NCBI GenBank assembly: GCA_963780655.1
Contig: CAWACP010000010.1
Location: 124,001-188,000, forward strand
Reading direction: 5' to 3'
From: CAWACP01 sp963780655
GTDB taxonomy: Bacteria; Acidobacteriota; Terriglobia; Bryobacterales; Bryobacteraceae
DNA length: 64,000 nucleotides
Shown: positions 10,255-18,560 of the stretch, piece after piece
How positions within the stretch are numbered: the first letter of the stretch is position 1
Layout of the letters: every line of letters begins with the position of its first letter
Translations under genes and position numbers: made by a program
Notes under the pieces: generated by a model
The model's database searches: none
What the model was told of the DNA's origin: nothing
Seen by the model: only the letters and a program-made list of their open reading frames with translations

Positions 10255-10398
10255 GGTGACGTGTGGATCATATCAAATGCCGCGCCGGGTGGCGGAAGAC
10301 GGCAGAGCGGCCGAACTCTGAAACGGACCGCCCACCGCCGGCGTCGGTTTCTGAAGGACGAGTCTGCTACAATCACGCGAAGGCCGCCGCTTTGTTTT

Positions 10399-11880
10399 AT
10401 GCAGGAACAATACCCTGAAACGTTAGGCGCCCTCCGGAAAAGCCGTTTCCCGGAGGACCGGATCGGGAATCGTACCGTCAAGGACGAAATCCGCCAGAAC
10501 CTCATCTGCAGGCTGCAGAGGAAGGAGCCCCTGTTCACGGGCATTGTCGGTTATGAAGAAACGGTAGTGCCGCAGATCATCAACGCTCTGCTGTCGCGGC
10601 ACAACTTCATTCTGCTCGGTCTGCGCGGGCAGGCGAAGACGAAAATTATCCGGATGCTCACGTCGCTGCTGGACGAGCGCACGCCGTACATCGCCGGATG
10701 CGAGATCCGCGACAACCCGTATCGGCCGCTCTGCCGTCATTGTCGCGATCTGATGGAGGAGCGCGGCGAGAATACGCCGATTGCCTGGCTCACGCGCGAG
10801 CAGCGCTACGTGGAGAAGCTGGCCACGCCGGATGTCACCATCGCGGACATGATCGGCGATATCGATCCCATCAAAGCGGCGCGGCGCGGCCAGGATATAT
10901 CGAGCGAGCTGACCATTCACTACGGGTTGCTGCCGCGGGCGAACCGGGGAATCTTCGCCATCAACGAGCTGCCCGATCTGGCCGGCAAGATCCAGGTGGG
11001 TCTGTTCAACATCATGCAGGAAGGCGACGTGCAGATCAAAGGCTATCCGGTGCGCCTGCCGCTCGATGTGATGCTGGTGTTCACGGCGAATCCCGAAGAC
11101 TACACCGCGCGCGGCAAGATCATTACGCCGCTGAAAGACCGGATCGGCAGCGAGATTCGCACCCATTATCCGGCCACCATCGAGCACGGCATGGCCATCA
11201 CGAATCAGGAAGCGTGGGTCGACCGCCCGTCGGCCATCCCGGTTCAGGCGCCGGCGTGGATTCGCGAGACGGTGGAAAACCTGGCGTTTCTGGCGCGCGA
11301 AGACAAGAAGGTGGACAAGCGCTCGGGCGTATCGCAGCGGCTGCCCATCTCGGTGCTGGAGAACGTGGTTTCCAATGCCGAGCGGCGCGCCCTCAGGACC
11401 GGCGACGACATGGCCGTGCCGCGCGTGCAGGACATCTATGCGGCGCTGCCCTCCATCACCGGCAAACTGGAGCTGGAGTACGAGGGCGAGCTGAAGGGCG
11501 GCGATGCCGTGGCGCGCGAGCTGATTCGGGCCGCGGTGGGCAAGGTATACAACTCGTATTTCGAGGGCGTGAATGTCGCGCCCATCGTGCAGTGGTTCGA
11601 GCTGGGCGGCGCGCTCAAGCTGGATGAAACGCTGGATTCGCGCGAGACCGCGCAGGAGCTGGGAAAGATCCAGGGGTTGCTGGAAAAGACGCGCGCGCTC
11701 GGGCTGGGCGCGTCGGAACCGGACGCGGTGCGCGCTTCGGCGGGCGAGTTCATTCTGGAAGGCCTGTATGCGCACCGCCGCATCAGCCGCAATGAGGAGC
11801 GTGGGTTCGTCGCCGAGGAGCGCAGGCGCGACGCTGAGCGCGACGAGGCGAAGCAGCGGCAGCGGCGGCAGTTCCAGTAG
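10399..11880 (+). CDS. Magnesium-chelatase-like AAA+ ATPase
   Basis: 493 residues from ATG 10399. The fold is that of BchI/MoxR-type AAA+ proteins: 'ILLGLRGQAKTKIIRML' takes the Walker A place, 'GIFAINELPDL' the Walker B place, followed by 'QVGLFNIMQEGDVQIKGYP' (helix-2 insert) and 'MLVFTANPEDYTARG' (sensor 1). The P-loop has Ala where GKT is usual, and Walker B has Asn before Glu. From memory this form recurs in the relatives of this protein, so it may be a subfamily trait. Four Cys of a possible metal site occur in 'AGCEIRDNPYRPLCRHCRD'. It is followed 19 bp later by a VWA protein, suggesting a MoxR/VWA-style chaperone pair with an unknown client. Confidence 0.85.
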   Translation: MQEQYPETLGALRKSRFPEDRIGNRTVKDEIRQNLICRLQRKEPLFTGIVGYEETVVPQIINALLSRHNFILLGLRGQAKTKIIRMLTSLLDERTPYIAGCEIRDNPYRPLCRHCRDLMEERGENTPIAWLTREQRYVEKLATPDVTIADMIGDIDPIKAARRGQDISSELTIHYGLLPRANRGIFAINELPDLAGKIQVGLFNIMQEGDVQIKGYPVRLPLDVMLVFTANPEDYTARGKIITPLKDRIGSEIRTHYPATIEHGMAITNQEAWVDRPSAIPVQAPAWIRETVENLAFLAREDKKVDKRSGVSQRLPISVLENVVSNAERRALRTGDDMAVPRVQDIYAALPSITGKLELEYEGELKGGDAVARELIRAAVGKVYNSYFEGVNVAPIVQWFELGGALKLDETLDSRETAQELGKIQGLLEKTRALGLGASEPDAVRASAGEFILEGLYAHRRISRNEERGFVAEERRRDAERDEAKQRQRRQFQ

Positions 11881-11899
11881 AACGGCACGCGGGCATCGT

Positions 11900-13132
11900 A
11901 TGAAGGTCCATTATTCGCGCTATACCGGCGAGGACCTCGGATTAAGCGCCGAGGATCTGATGAAGGCGCTCGCCGATTTCTTCCTGCAGAGCGGGTTCGA
12001 ATCGCAGTACATGCAGTTCAACGAGCTGAACCAGCACACGCTCGAAGAGCTGAAGCAGGCCATCCAGCGCGCGCTCGAGTCCGGCGAGAGCTTCGATTCC
12101 GAGCGGGCCGAGCAGATCCGCCAGCAACTGGAGCAGATGTCGCCCGAGCAGATCGATCAGCTTCTGGAAAAGCTGGCGCAGAAACTCGCGGACGAAGGCT
12201 ATATCACCAGGCCGGGCGATCCGTCGGAAGAGCCGGGACAGGCGGGACAGGGCCGCAACGACAAGAGCGTCCGCTTCGAGGTAACCGACAAGTCGCTCGA
12301 TTTCCTCGGCTTCAAGACGCTGAAGGACCTGCTGGGTTCACTCGGCAAGTCCAGTTTCGGCGCGCACGATACGCGAGATCTGGCCACCGGCGTGGAAACG
12401 AACGGCGCGGCGAAGCTGTACGAGTTCGGCGACACGCTCAACCTGGACGTGAGCCAGACGCTGTTCTCGGCCATGCAGCGCGAGGGCGTGAAGCTGCCGC
12501 TCGAGCTCGACTATGCGGATCTGCATGTGCATCAGGCGGAGTACCAGAGCTCCTGCGCCACGGTGCTGATGCTGGACTGCAGCCACAGCATGATCCTCTA
12601 CGGCGAAGACCGGTTCACGCCGGCAAAGAAGGTGGCGCTCGCGCTCGCGCATCTGATCCGCACGCAGTATCCCGGCGACAGCCTGCGCTGCGTGCTGTTC
12701 CACGATTCGGCTGAAGAACTGCGCCTGGGCGATCTGGCGCGCGTGCAGGTTGGCCCTTACTACACGAACACCCGCGACGGTTTGATTCTGGCCCAGCGGC
12801 TCCTCGCGCAGGAGAAAAAGGACATGAAGCAGATCATCATGATCACCGACGGTAAGCCCTCGGCGCTGACGCTGGAGGACGGGCGCATGTACCGGAACGC
12901 CTTCGGCCTCGATCCGCTGGTGATCAGCCGGACTCTGGAAGAAGTGAGCCGCTGCAAACGCCAGGGAATCCTGATCAACACCTTCATGCTGGCAAGCGAT
13001 TACGGACTGGTGAACTTCGTCCAGAAAGTTACCGAGCTGTGCCGCGGCAAGGCTTACTTCACTACGCCGTACACACTGGGCCAGTACTTACTCATGGATT
13101 ACATGAATCGCAAGACGCGGACGATTCATTGA
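11900..13132 (+). CDS. VWA-domain protein, partner of the AAA+ ATPase
   Basis: 410 residues from ATG 11900. The N-terminal 170 residues are helical and charged ('EELKQAIQRALESGES', 'IDQLLEKLAQKLADEGYI'). A von Willebrand A domain (about 205-400) has an intact MIDAS 'DCSHSM' (DxSxS), the later Thr in 'YYTNTRDGL' and 'MITDGKPSAL'. No signal peptide is present, so it should be cytoplasmic. It forms an operon with the ATPase at 10399. Such pairs (chelatase I/D, MoxR/VWA, RavA/ViaA) remodel or insert metal into client proteins; the client here is not indicated. Confidence 0.87.
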   Translation: MKVHYSRYTGEDLGLSAEDLMKALADFFLQSGFESQYMQFNELNQHTLEELKQAIQRALESGESFDSERAEQIRQQLEQMSPEQIDQLLEKLAQKLADEGYITRPGDPSEEPGQAGQGRNDKSVRFEVTDKSLDFLGFKTLKDLLGSLGKSSFGAHDTRDLATGVETNGAAKLYEFGDTLNLDVSQTLFSAMQREGVKLPLELDYADLHVHQAEYQSSCATVLMLDCSHSMILYGEDRFTPAKKVALALAHLIRTQYPGDSLRCVLFHDSAEELRLGDLARVQVGPYYTNTRDGLILAQRLLAQEKKDMKQIIMITDGKPSALTLEDGRMYRNAFGLDPLVISRTLEEVSRCKRQGILINTFMLASDYGLVNFVQKVTELCRGKAYFTTPYTLGQYLLMDYMNRKTRTIH

Positions 13133-13142
13133 GGCGGCATAG

Positions 13143-13216
13143 CCGCAACCAAACCGCTCCCTCACGGTCGCGGCTCAGCCGGCGTTTCCGAGCCGTGACC
13201 GTAAGGGAGCGGTTGC
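13143..13216. repeat. Dispersed inverted repeat, ACCGCTCCCTC family, copy 1
   Basis: Left arm AACCAAACCGCTCCCTCACG runs on to GTCGCGGCTC and pairs with GAGCCGTGACCGTAAGGGAG plus CGGTTGC. A second copy, in the other orientation, is at 56829-56899. It lies between the convergent VWA gene and the secreted protein gene. Confidence 0.75.
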
Positions 13217-13238
13217 ACGTCGCTCAATTGGTCCGAAA

Positions 13239-13832
13239 CTATGCGCCCAGATACATCACGTGGACGTAAGTGCCGAGCCTCGAGTTATAGGCGAGATACC
13301 AGCCGGGGTGATCGGGATCTTCATAGATCACGATGGGATCGCCCATCCAGTTCCAGTCGGCAACATAACCGAGGTCGAAAGGCGCCACCGAGAAATACGC
13401 TCCGTTAAACCAGAAGCGGTCCGGGCCTCCTCCCATGATATGGAACACGTGACCGGGGCCGAACCCGAGCGTGAACCGACCATGCTCCCAGGGGTGATCG
13501 AGATGGAACCGCTGGTCGCCGGCAGCGAAATTGTGGCCCACCCACTCGCCGTTCGAATGCACGTGCGGAGCATTCGGATGTCCGCGCATATCGCGGAAAC
13601 CCTGGTTGCCATGTGCCATCGGTTGGGCGCGCTGCGGCTGCTCCTGACGCTCTTGTGGTCGCGCTTCGGCACGAGCGGCTGCGGGTGGAGGACCGTGAGG
13701 CGGAATGTATCCGTGTCCAACCGTAACTCGGCCGCCGCCATGTTCCTCGCGATCGTGCTGACCTGCTCCCGCGGCCCAGGCGGGCAATGACGCCAGAGCG
13801 AAAACCACAGCTAATCCACACAGATTACGCAT
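13239..13832 (-). CDS. Secreted protein of unknown function, His/Gly/Pro-rich
   Basis: 197 residues with a clear signal peptide (1-20, 'LAVVFALASLPAWA'). A low-complexity stretch rich in Pro, Ala, Arg and His follows to about 85 ('PPHGPPPAAARAEARPQERQ'). The C-terminal part has many aromatics and Gly ('GFGPGHVFHIMGGGPDRFWF', 'DPDHPGWYLAYNSRLGTYVH'). I do not recognise the family. Export and the aromatic repeats suggest a periplasmic or surface protein. Confidence 0.7.
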   Translation of the reverse strand: MRNLCGLAVVFALASLPAWAAGAGQHDREEHGGGRVTVGHGYIPPHGPPPAAARAEARPQERQEQPQRAQPMAHGNQGFRDMRGHPNAPHVHSNGEWVGHNFAAGDQRFHLDHPWEHGRFTLGFGPGHVFHIMGGGPDRFWFNGAYFSVAPFDLGYVADWNWMGDPIVIYEDPDHPGWYLAYNSRLGTYVHVMYLGA

Positions 13833-13919
13833 GTTCTGCAGATCTCCTGATGGTAAGACGAACGGCTTCTCACGATTGTTTCCCGCGAAAGGCGCGAGGG
13901 TGGCGCGGATTAGCGGAAG

Positions 13920-14504
13920 TTAATCAACGTGACCGTCAGTTACGATACGACCGCAGTATGGACAAGCGATCGCACGGAGCGTATAGGGTACGGGGCGCTG
14001 CTTTCGCGGGTTCGGTGCGATGCAGACCTGTACGCCCATGACATCGGGACCGCAGGTGAATGGAACGATCACCCACTCATGGCTGCCCACGCTGCGAGTT
14101 TCGAAGTTGCGCCCGTAGATGACCGTCGGCGTGCTCAGACCCATTGGGCCCAGATGTTGTTCCAGTGTGGTTTTCACGTTGCCGACGATCATGTTCGCCA
14201 CTTCAGCCACCGCATCCAGCACTTCTTCGTCGATAGCGCTGCACTCAGTCATCAGCAGATGCGAAGCCATGCGCAGAGCGAACGGCGCCTCACAGTAGAG
14301 AATTCCGGACCCCGCCCACTCGCCCGCAAATCCGAGCAGAGCGATGAGGCCGGCGCGATTCCGCGCGGCAGCCTCGCCGAGGAGCACCTCGCCCGCTTCT
14401 ATCGGGAGGTCCAGCATGGTGGAGAAAACAGCGAATGTCGAAGAGCGGATTGCCTCCGCGATTTTCTCCTGAGTCATTGGTTGGGATGTACAGGTTTCCT
14501 GCAT
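13920..14504 (-). CDS. CheX/CheC-like chemotaxis phosphatase with C-terminal CPYC tail
   Basis: 194 residues. Residues 10-140 match the CheX fold: 'CSAIDEEVLDAVAEVANMIV' followed by GN carries the ExxN pair (E101, N104) that inserts water for CheY-P dephosphorylation. 'MASHLL' and 'LSTPTVIYG' are also family-like. Only one ExxN motif is seen, as in CheX. A C-terminal extension ends with 'CPYCGRIVTDGHVD', a CxxC that could bind metal or be a redox site. No other chemotaxis gene is adjacent. ATG 14477 (MTQEKIAEAI) is an alternative start. Confidence 0.78.
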   Translation of the reverse strand: MQETCTSQPMTQEKIAEAIRSSTFAVFSTMLDLPIEAGEVLLGEAAARNRAGLIALLGFAGEWAGSGILYCEAPFALRMASHLLMTECSAIDEEVLDAVAEVANMIVGNVKTTLEQHLGPMGLSTPTVIYGRNFETRSVGSHEWVIVPFTCGPDVMGVQVCIAPNPRKQRPVPYTLRAIACPYCGRIVTDGHVD

Positions 14505-14577
14505 GTTGATCGGCGCGCGTCCTGTAAGACTTATCGGCGGGGATGAAGGAAGTTTGAGAGAGGAGACCGTTGCGGGT

Positions 14578-14600
14578 TGCAGGCTAAAAGCCTGCTCTAC
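14578..14600. repeat. Family A palindrome at the mfd stop codon
   Basis: TTGCAGGCTAAAAGCCTGCTCTAC. Read on the minus strand it begins GTAGAGCAGGC, and the TAG that ends mfd is part of the unit. Confidence 0.75.
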
Positions 14601-17600
14601 TGTGGGGCGAGCTGCCGCAGGCGCTCACCGAGAAAATCGAGCACCGCGCGGGGTTCGGCGGAGCTGTCCACTGGAAGACGGAGGACGCCCGCGGGGGTGA
14701 ACTGCGCGTCCCTTGTATTGCGCACCGTTTCCATCAGCCGCAGCGGATCGATGCGCGTCTCCTTGTGGAACTTCACGTTGAGAGCGCCCTGCCGCCGGTC
14801 GATCGCTTCAATGCCGAGCCGTTGCGCCGCGCTCTTCAGCCTGGAGAATTTCAGCAGGCTCAGCACGGCGTCAGGCGGCGGACCGTAGCGATCCTCGAGC
14901 TCGGCGCGCACAGCCTCGGCGTCCTCGTCCGCGTGCACATCGGCGATGCGCTTGTATGCGCGCAACCGCTGGTGCTCTTCGGCTATGTACTCCGGCGGAA
15001 TGCGAATGTCGAGGCCCAGATTCAGAGTGGAGTGGACCTCCAGCGGCACCTCCTCGCCCTTCAGCTCGTGTACGGTTTCCTCCAGCAGGCGGACGTACAT
15101 GTCGAATCCAACCGAGCCGATGTGGCCGTGCTGCTCCCCGCCCAGAATGTTGCCGGCGCCGCGCAGCTCCAGATCGAGAGCGGCGATCCTGAATCCGGCG
15201 CCCAGATCGCTGAACTCCTTCAGCGCAGCGAGACGTTTGCGCGCTATTTCGCTCAGCTCCGTGTCCTCGGGCACCAGAAGGTACGCATAGGCGCGGCGGT
15301 TCGAGCGGCCCACGCGGCCGCGCAGTTGGTACAGCTCGGAAAGCCCGTAGCGCTCGGCGTTCTCGATGATCATGGTGTTGGCCAGTGGAATATCGAGGCC
15401 GTTCTCCACGATGGTGGTGCATACAAATACGTCGAACTCGTGGCGCATGAAGCCGAGCAGCACCTTCTCGAGCTCGGCTTCACCCATCTGGCCGTGGCCA
15501 ACTCCCACGCGGCAATCCGGCAGCTGCTCCTGGATCATGGCCGCGCGCATGTAGATCGTGTCCACGCGGTTGTGCACGAAGTACACCTGGCCGCCGCGGC
15601 TCAGCTCCTGTTCAATGGCGGTTTTGATCAGTTGCGGATCGAAGTGCGCCACCACCGTATGGATGGACAGACGGTCTTTCGGCGGTGTCTCGATCACCGA
15701 CATATCGCGGATGCCGAGCAGCGACATGTGCAGCGTACGCGGGATCGGCGTGGCGCTCATGGTGAGCACGTCCACGTCTTTGCGCAACTGCTTCAGGCGC
15801 TCTTTGTGCCGCACGCCGAAACGCTGCTCCTCGTCGACGATCACCAGACCGAGGTCGCGAAACTCCACATCTTTGGACAGAAGCCGGTGCGTGCCCACCG
15901 CAACGTCCACCTTTCCTGCGGCGACGTCCGCAAGCACCTGCTTCAGCTCCTTCGGCGGCACAAATCGGGAGAGCATTTCCACGCGCACGGGGAATGAAGC
16001 AAAGCGGTGGCGAAATGTTTCATAGTGCTGGAAGGCCAGAACCGTGGTCGGCGCGAGCACGGCCACCTGTTTACCGTCGCCCAGAGCCTTGAACGCCGCG
16101 CGCATGGCCACCTCGGTTTTGCCGAAACCGACGTCGCCGCAGAGCAGGCGATCCATCGGATTGGCGTCTTCCATGTCGCGCTTGATCTGCTTCACGGCCT
16201 CGAGCTGGTCTTTGGTCTCGGTAAACTCGAAGGCGTCCTCGAACTCGCGCTGCCAGTTGGAATCGGCCGAAAAAGCGAAGCCGGCGGTCATGCGGCGCTC
16301 GGCGTACAGCTTGAGCAGCTCGTCCGCCATGTCGCGCATTCTGGCCTTGACGCGCGATTTCGTGCGCTGCCAGGTAACGCCGCCCAGCCGGTCGAGCGCG
16401 GGCGCGGAACCTTCGCCCGAGCCGCGATACCGGTGCACCAGATCCATGCGCGTGAGCGGCACGTAGAGCTTCGATTCACCGGCGTATTCGAGCAGCATGA
16501 AATCGCCCTTCTGCTCGCCCTGGGCGATCTCACGAATCCCCAGAAATCGGCCGACGCCATGCGTTGCATGCACCACGTAATCGCCGGGCTTCAGATCGGC
16601 GATGTCGGCCGTGAAAGCGGCGAGGCTCGATTTCGACGCGCCGGGACGCGCCAGCAGATCGGAGGAGCCGAACAGATCCTCGGACCCGAACACGGCCACG
16701 CGGGCATCGGTGAACACCGTTCCGCGCTCCACCTGTCCCTTCACCAGAAACGTGCTGGCTACCGAACCGGCCATGTACGAGTGCTCGGCCAGATAGCCGT
16801 GGCCCGCTTCGCCGGGGTCGATGCCGAGCTGGAATGGCACCGAGTATTCCTGGAAAATATCGGCCAAACGCTCCAGCTCTCCGGTTGTCGGCGCGAACAC
16901 CACCACGCGATTGCCTTGTTCCACGAGCGTGCGCGCCTCGGCAACGGCAACCGGGATGTTCCCTCCAAACGACATCGACGGGCGCGTGGGAATGTGACGG
17001 CCGGCGTCGCCGGGCGATGCCAGCTCGAGCTCGCGGACCGAGACGCGCGCCGAGCGCTCCGTTAGCGGGCGGAACTGGTCCCAGGTGAAGAAGAGCCGGT
17101 CGGGACGAACGAACACCGCGCGATCGGGATTATCGAGGCGGCTCCAGAGGCGGTCGGCCGCGGCCGCGATCTGATCGGGCTCATCCAACACGACAATGGC
17201 GCTGCGCACCAGCGAGAGCAGCGTCGCCTCGCGCGGATGCACCAGCGGAACTGCGAACTCCCACCCGGCAAACGCATCGCCGGGACTGGGCGTGTCCACA
17301 ACATCGGACAATTCCCGGAACAGGCGCGCGGATCGGGGATATTCGAGCAGCGGCAGTACCGGCACTTCATTGGTCCGGAGCACGGAACGCTGCGTCTCCA
17401 CATCGAAACGGCGGATCGATTCGATCAGGTCGCCAAACAGCTCGATGCGGACGGGCTTGTCGGCCTCGGCCGGAAAAATATCCAGAATGCCGCCGCGGAG
17501 CGAATACTCGCCCACCATCTCCACCGGCTCCCTCTTCTCGTACCCGATGCTTTCCAGATGTTGCAGCACGGTCTCCAGGGGAACCTCATCGCCGACCTTG

Positions 17601-18064
17601 ATGTTCAGCGCGAGTTGGCGATAGAAATCCGCGGTCTCGGTGCGCAGCAGCGCGGACGTAATCGGAGTGATGGTGATGGCGCTTCGTCCGGTGGATAACC
17701 GCCACAGCGCAACCGCCCTCTGGGCGACGATCTCCGAATGTGGCGAGAGGCGCTGGTGCGGCAAAACGTCGAGAGCCGGCAGCAGCTGCGGCCGGGGGAT
17801 GTCGCGCGCGCTGACCAGCAGATCGAAGAACGTGGTGGTGAGGGCGGTGAGCGTTTCCGCTTCGCTGTTGCCATCGGTGACGATGACCATCGGCCGCTCG
17901 GTAGCCTGCCAGAGCAGGACCAGGTACAGAGCCTTCGCCGTTGGGGTAAGGCCGGAAAACGATAGTTGCGCCGCCGGGGCGCGCAGAAGCTCGCCGATGG
18001 CTTCCTGAAACGCGGGATGCCGGCCCAGACTCTGAAACAGATCGCGGATTGCGGGGTGCGTCAC
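14597..18064 (-). CDS. mfd: Transcription-repair coupling factor
   Basis: Mfd displaces RNA polymerase stalled at DNA lesions and recruits UvrA. The 1155 residues match the family (1148 in E. coli). In order there are the UvrB-like N-terminal module, the RNA-polymerase-interacting CarD-like domain ('DYVVHATHGVGRFLGI', about 500), and the RecG-like helicase with Walker A 'CGDVGFGKTEVAMRAAFKA', 'LVIVDEEQRFG', 'TMSATPIPRTLHMSL' and 'QLRGRVGRS', then the C-terminal D7 domain. It starts at GTG 18064, overlapping the stop of the gene upstream. Its stop codon lies in a family A palindrome. Confidence 0.98.
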   Translation of the reverse strand: MTHPAIRDLFQSLGRHPAFQEAIGELLRAPAAQLSFSGLTPTAKALYLVLLWQATERPMVIVTDGNSEAETLTALTTTFFDLLVSARDIPRPQLLPALDVLPHQRLSPHSEIVAQRAVALWRLSTGRSAITITPITSALLRTETADFYRQLALNIKVGDEVPLETVLQHLESIGYEKREPVEMVGEYSLRGGILDIFPAEADKPVRIELFGDLIESIRRFDVETQRSVLRTNEVPVLPLLEYPRSARLFRELSDVVDTPSPGDAFAGWEFAVPLVHPREATLLSLVRSAIVVLDEPDQIAAAADRLWSRLDNPDRAVFVRPDRLFFTWDQFRPLTERSARVSVRELELASPGDAGRHIPTRPSMSFGGNIPVAVAEARTLVEQGNRVVVFAPTTGELERLADIFQEYSVPFQLGIDPGEAGHGYLAEHSYMAGSVASTFLVKGQVERGTVFTDARVAVFGSEDLFGSSDLLARPGASKSSLAAFTADIADLKPGDYVVHATHGVGRFLGIREIAQGEQKGDFMLLEYAGESKLYVPLTRMDLVHRYRGSGEGSAPALDRLGGVTWQRTKSRVKARMRDMADELLKLYAERRMTAGFAFSADSNWQREFEDAFEFTETKDQLEAVKQIKRDMEDANPMDRLLCGDVGFGKTEVAMRAAFKALGDGKQVAVLAPTTVLAFQHYETFRHRFASFPVRVEMLSRFVPPKELKQVLADVAAGKVDVAVGTHRLLSKDVEFRDLGLVIVDEEQRFGVRHKERLKQLRKDVDVLTMSATPIPRTLHMSLLGIRDMSVIETPPKDRLSIHTVVAHFDPQLIKTAIEQELSRGGQVYFVHNRVDTIYMRAAMIQEQLPDCRVGVGHGQMGEAELEKVLLGFMRHEFDVFVCTTIVENGLDIPLANTMIIENAERYGLSELYQLRGRVGRSNRRAYAYLLVPEDTELSEIARKRLAALKEFSDLGAGFRIAALDLELRGAGNILGGEQHGHIGSVGFDMYVRLLEETVHELKGEEVPLEVHSTLNLGLDIRIPPEYIAEEHQRLRAYKRIADVHADEDAEAVRAELEDRYGPPPDAVLSLLKFSRLKSAAQRLGIEAIDRRQGALNVKFHKETRIDPLRLMETVRNTRDAQFTPAGVLRLPVDSSAEPRAVLDFLGERLRQLAPQ

Positions 18065-18531
18065 TGTGTTGCGAGAATGCGCTCGACGATGGACGTGGTG
18101 GAACGGCCGGGCTCGAGCGGGAGAGCGACAACCCTGCCGCCGGCGGCCTCCACCTCTTCACGGCCGGCGATGAAGTGCGACCAGTCGGCCCCCTTGACCA
18201 GCACGTCGGGCAGAACCGCGGCGATGAGGTCGCGTGGCGTATCTTCGTCGAACAGCGCCACGGCGTCGACGGCGGCCAGCGCGGCAGCCAGTTCGGCTCG
18301 GTCCTGCTCGGGGACGAGCGGGCGCGAGGGTCCTTTCATGCGCCGCACGCCGGCATCGGTGTTGAGCGCGAGGATCAGCGCGTCACCGAGCGAGCGCGCC
18401 TGCTCGAGCAGCGCGATATGGCCGGGATGCAGAATGTCGTAACACCCGTTGGTGAAGACAACGGTCCGGCCTTCGCGCCGCCATTGCTCGCGCAGGGAAA
18501 CGAGTTGTTCTCTGGTGCAGATGGGGGCCAT
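18061..18531 (-). CDS. rfaE2: D-beta-D-heptose 1-phosphate adenylyltransferase (RfaE/HldE domain II)
   Basis: The enzyme makes ADP-heptose for the LPS core. From ATG 18531 the protein is 156 residues, the size of a stand-alone HldE C-terminal domain. It has the cytidylyltransferase-like 'VVFTNGCYDILHPGHIALLE' (HxGH motif), 'LILALNTDAGVRRMKGPSRP' and 'VLPDVLVKGADW'. The open frame continues upstream into the purine-tract repeat, but those residues ('PLLPLLPL') are repeat translation and not part of the protein. Its stop overlaps the GTG of mfd. Confidence 0.9.
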   Translation of the reverse strand: MAPICTREQLVSLREQWRREGRTVVFTNGCYDILHPGHIALLEQARSLGDALILALNTDAGVRRMKGPSRPLVPEQDRAELAAALAAVDAVALFDEDTPRDLIAAVLPDVLVKGADWSHFIAGREEVEAAGGRVVALPLEPGRSTTSIVERILATQ

Positions 18532-18560
18532 GGGAGGGGCTGATTTCAGTGTAGAGGGGG

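Noticed and set aside
9502..10398. 5' extension of the AAA+ ATPase frame
   Set aside because: This part is antisense to the TrmB-like regulator. Family-like sequence begins at ATG 10399.
11990..12010. GGTTCGAATC resembling a tRNA T-loop
   Set aside because: It lies in the VWA gene reading frame, and no acceptor stem or anticodon arm fits around it.
13260..13790. 176-codon plus-strand frame opposite the secreted protein
   Set aside because: No signal peptide or motif, while the minus-strand protein has a clear signal peptide and coherent composition.
14765..17065. Several long plus-strand frames across mfd
   Set aside because: They are antisense to conserved helicase motifs and show Ala/Arg/His-rich shadow composition.
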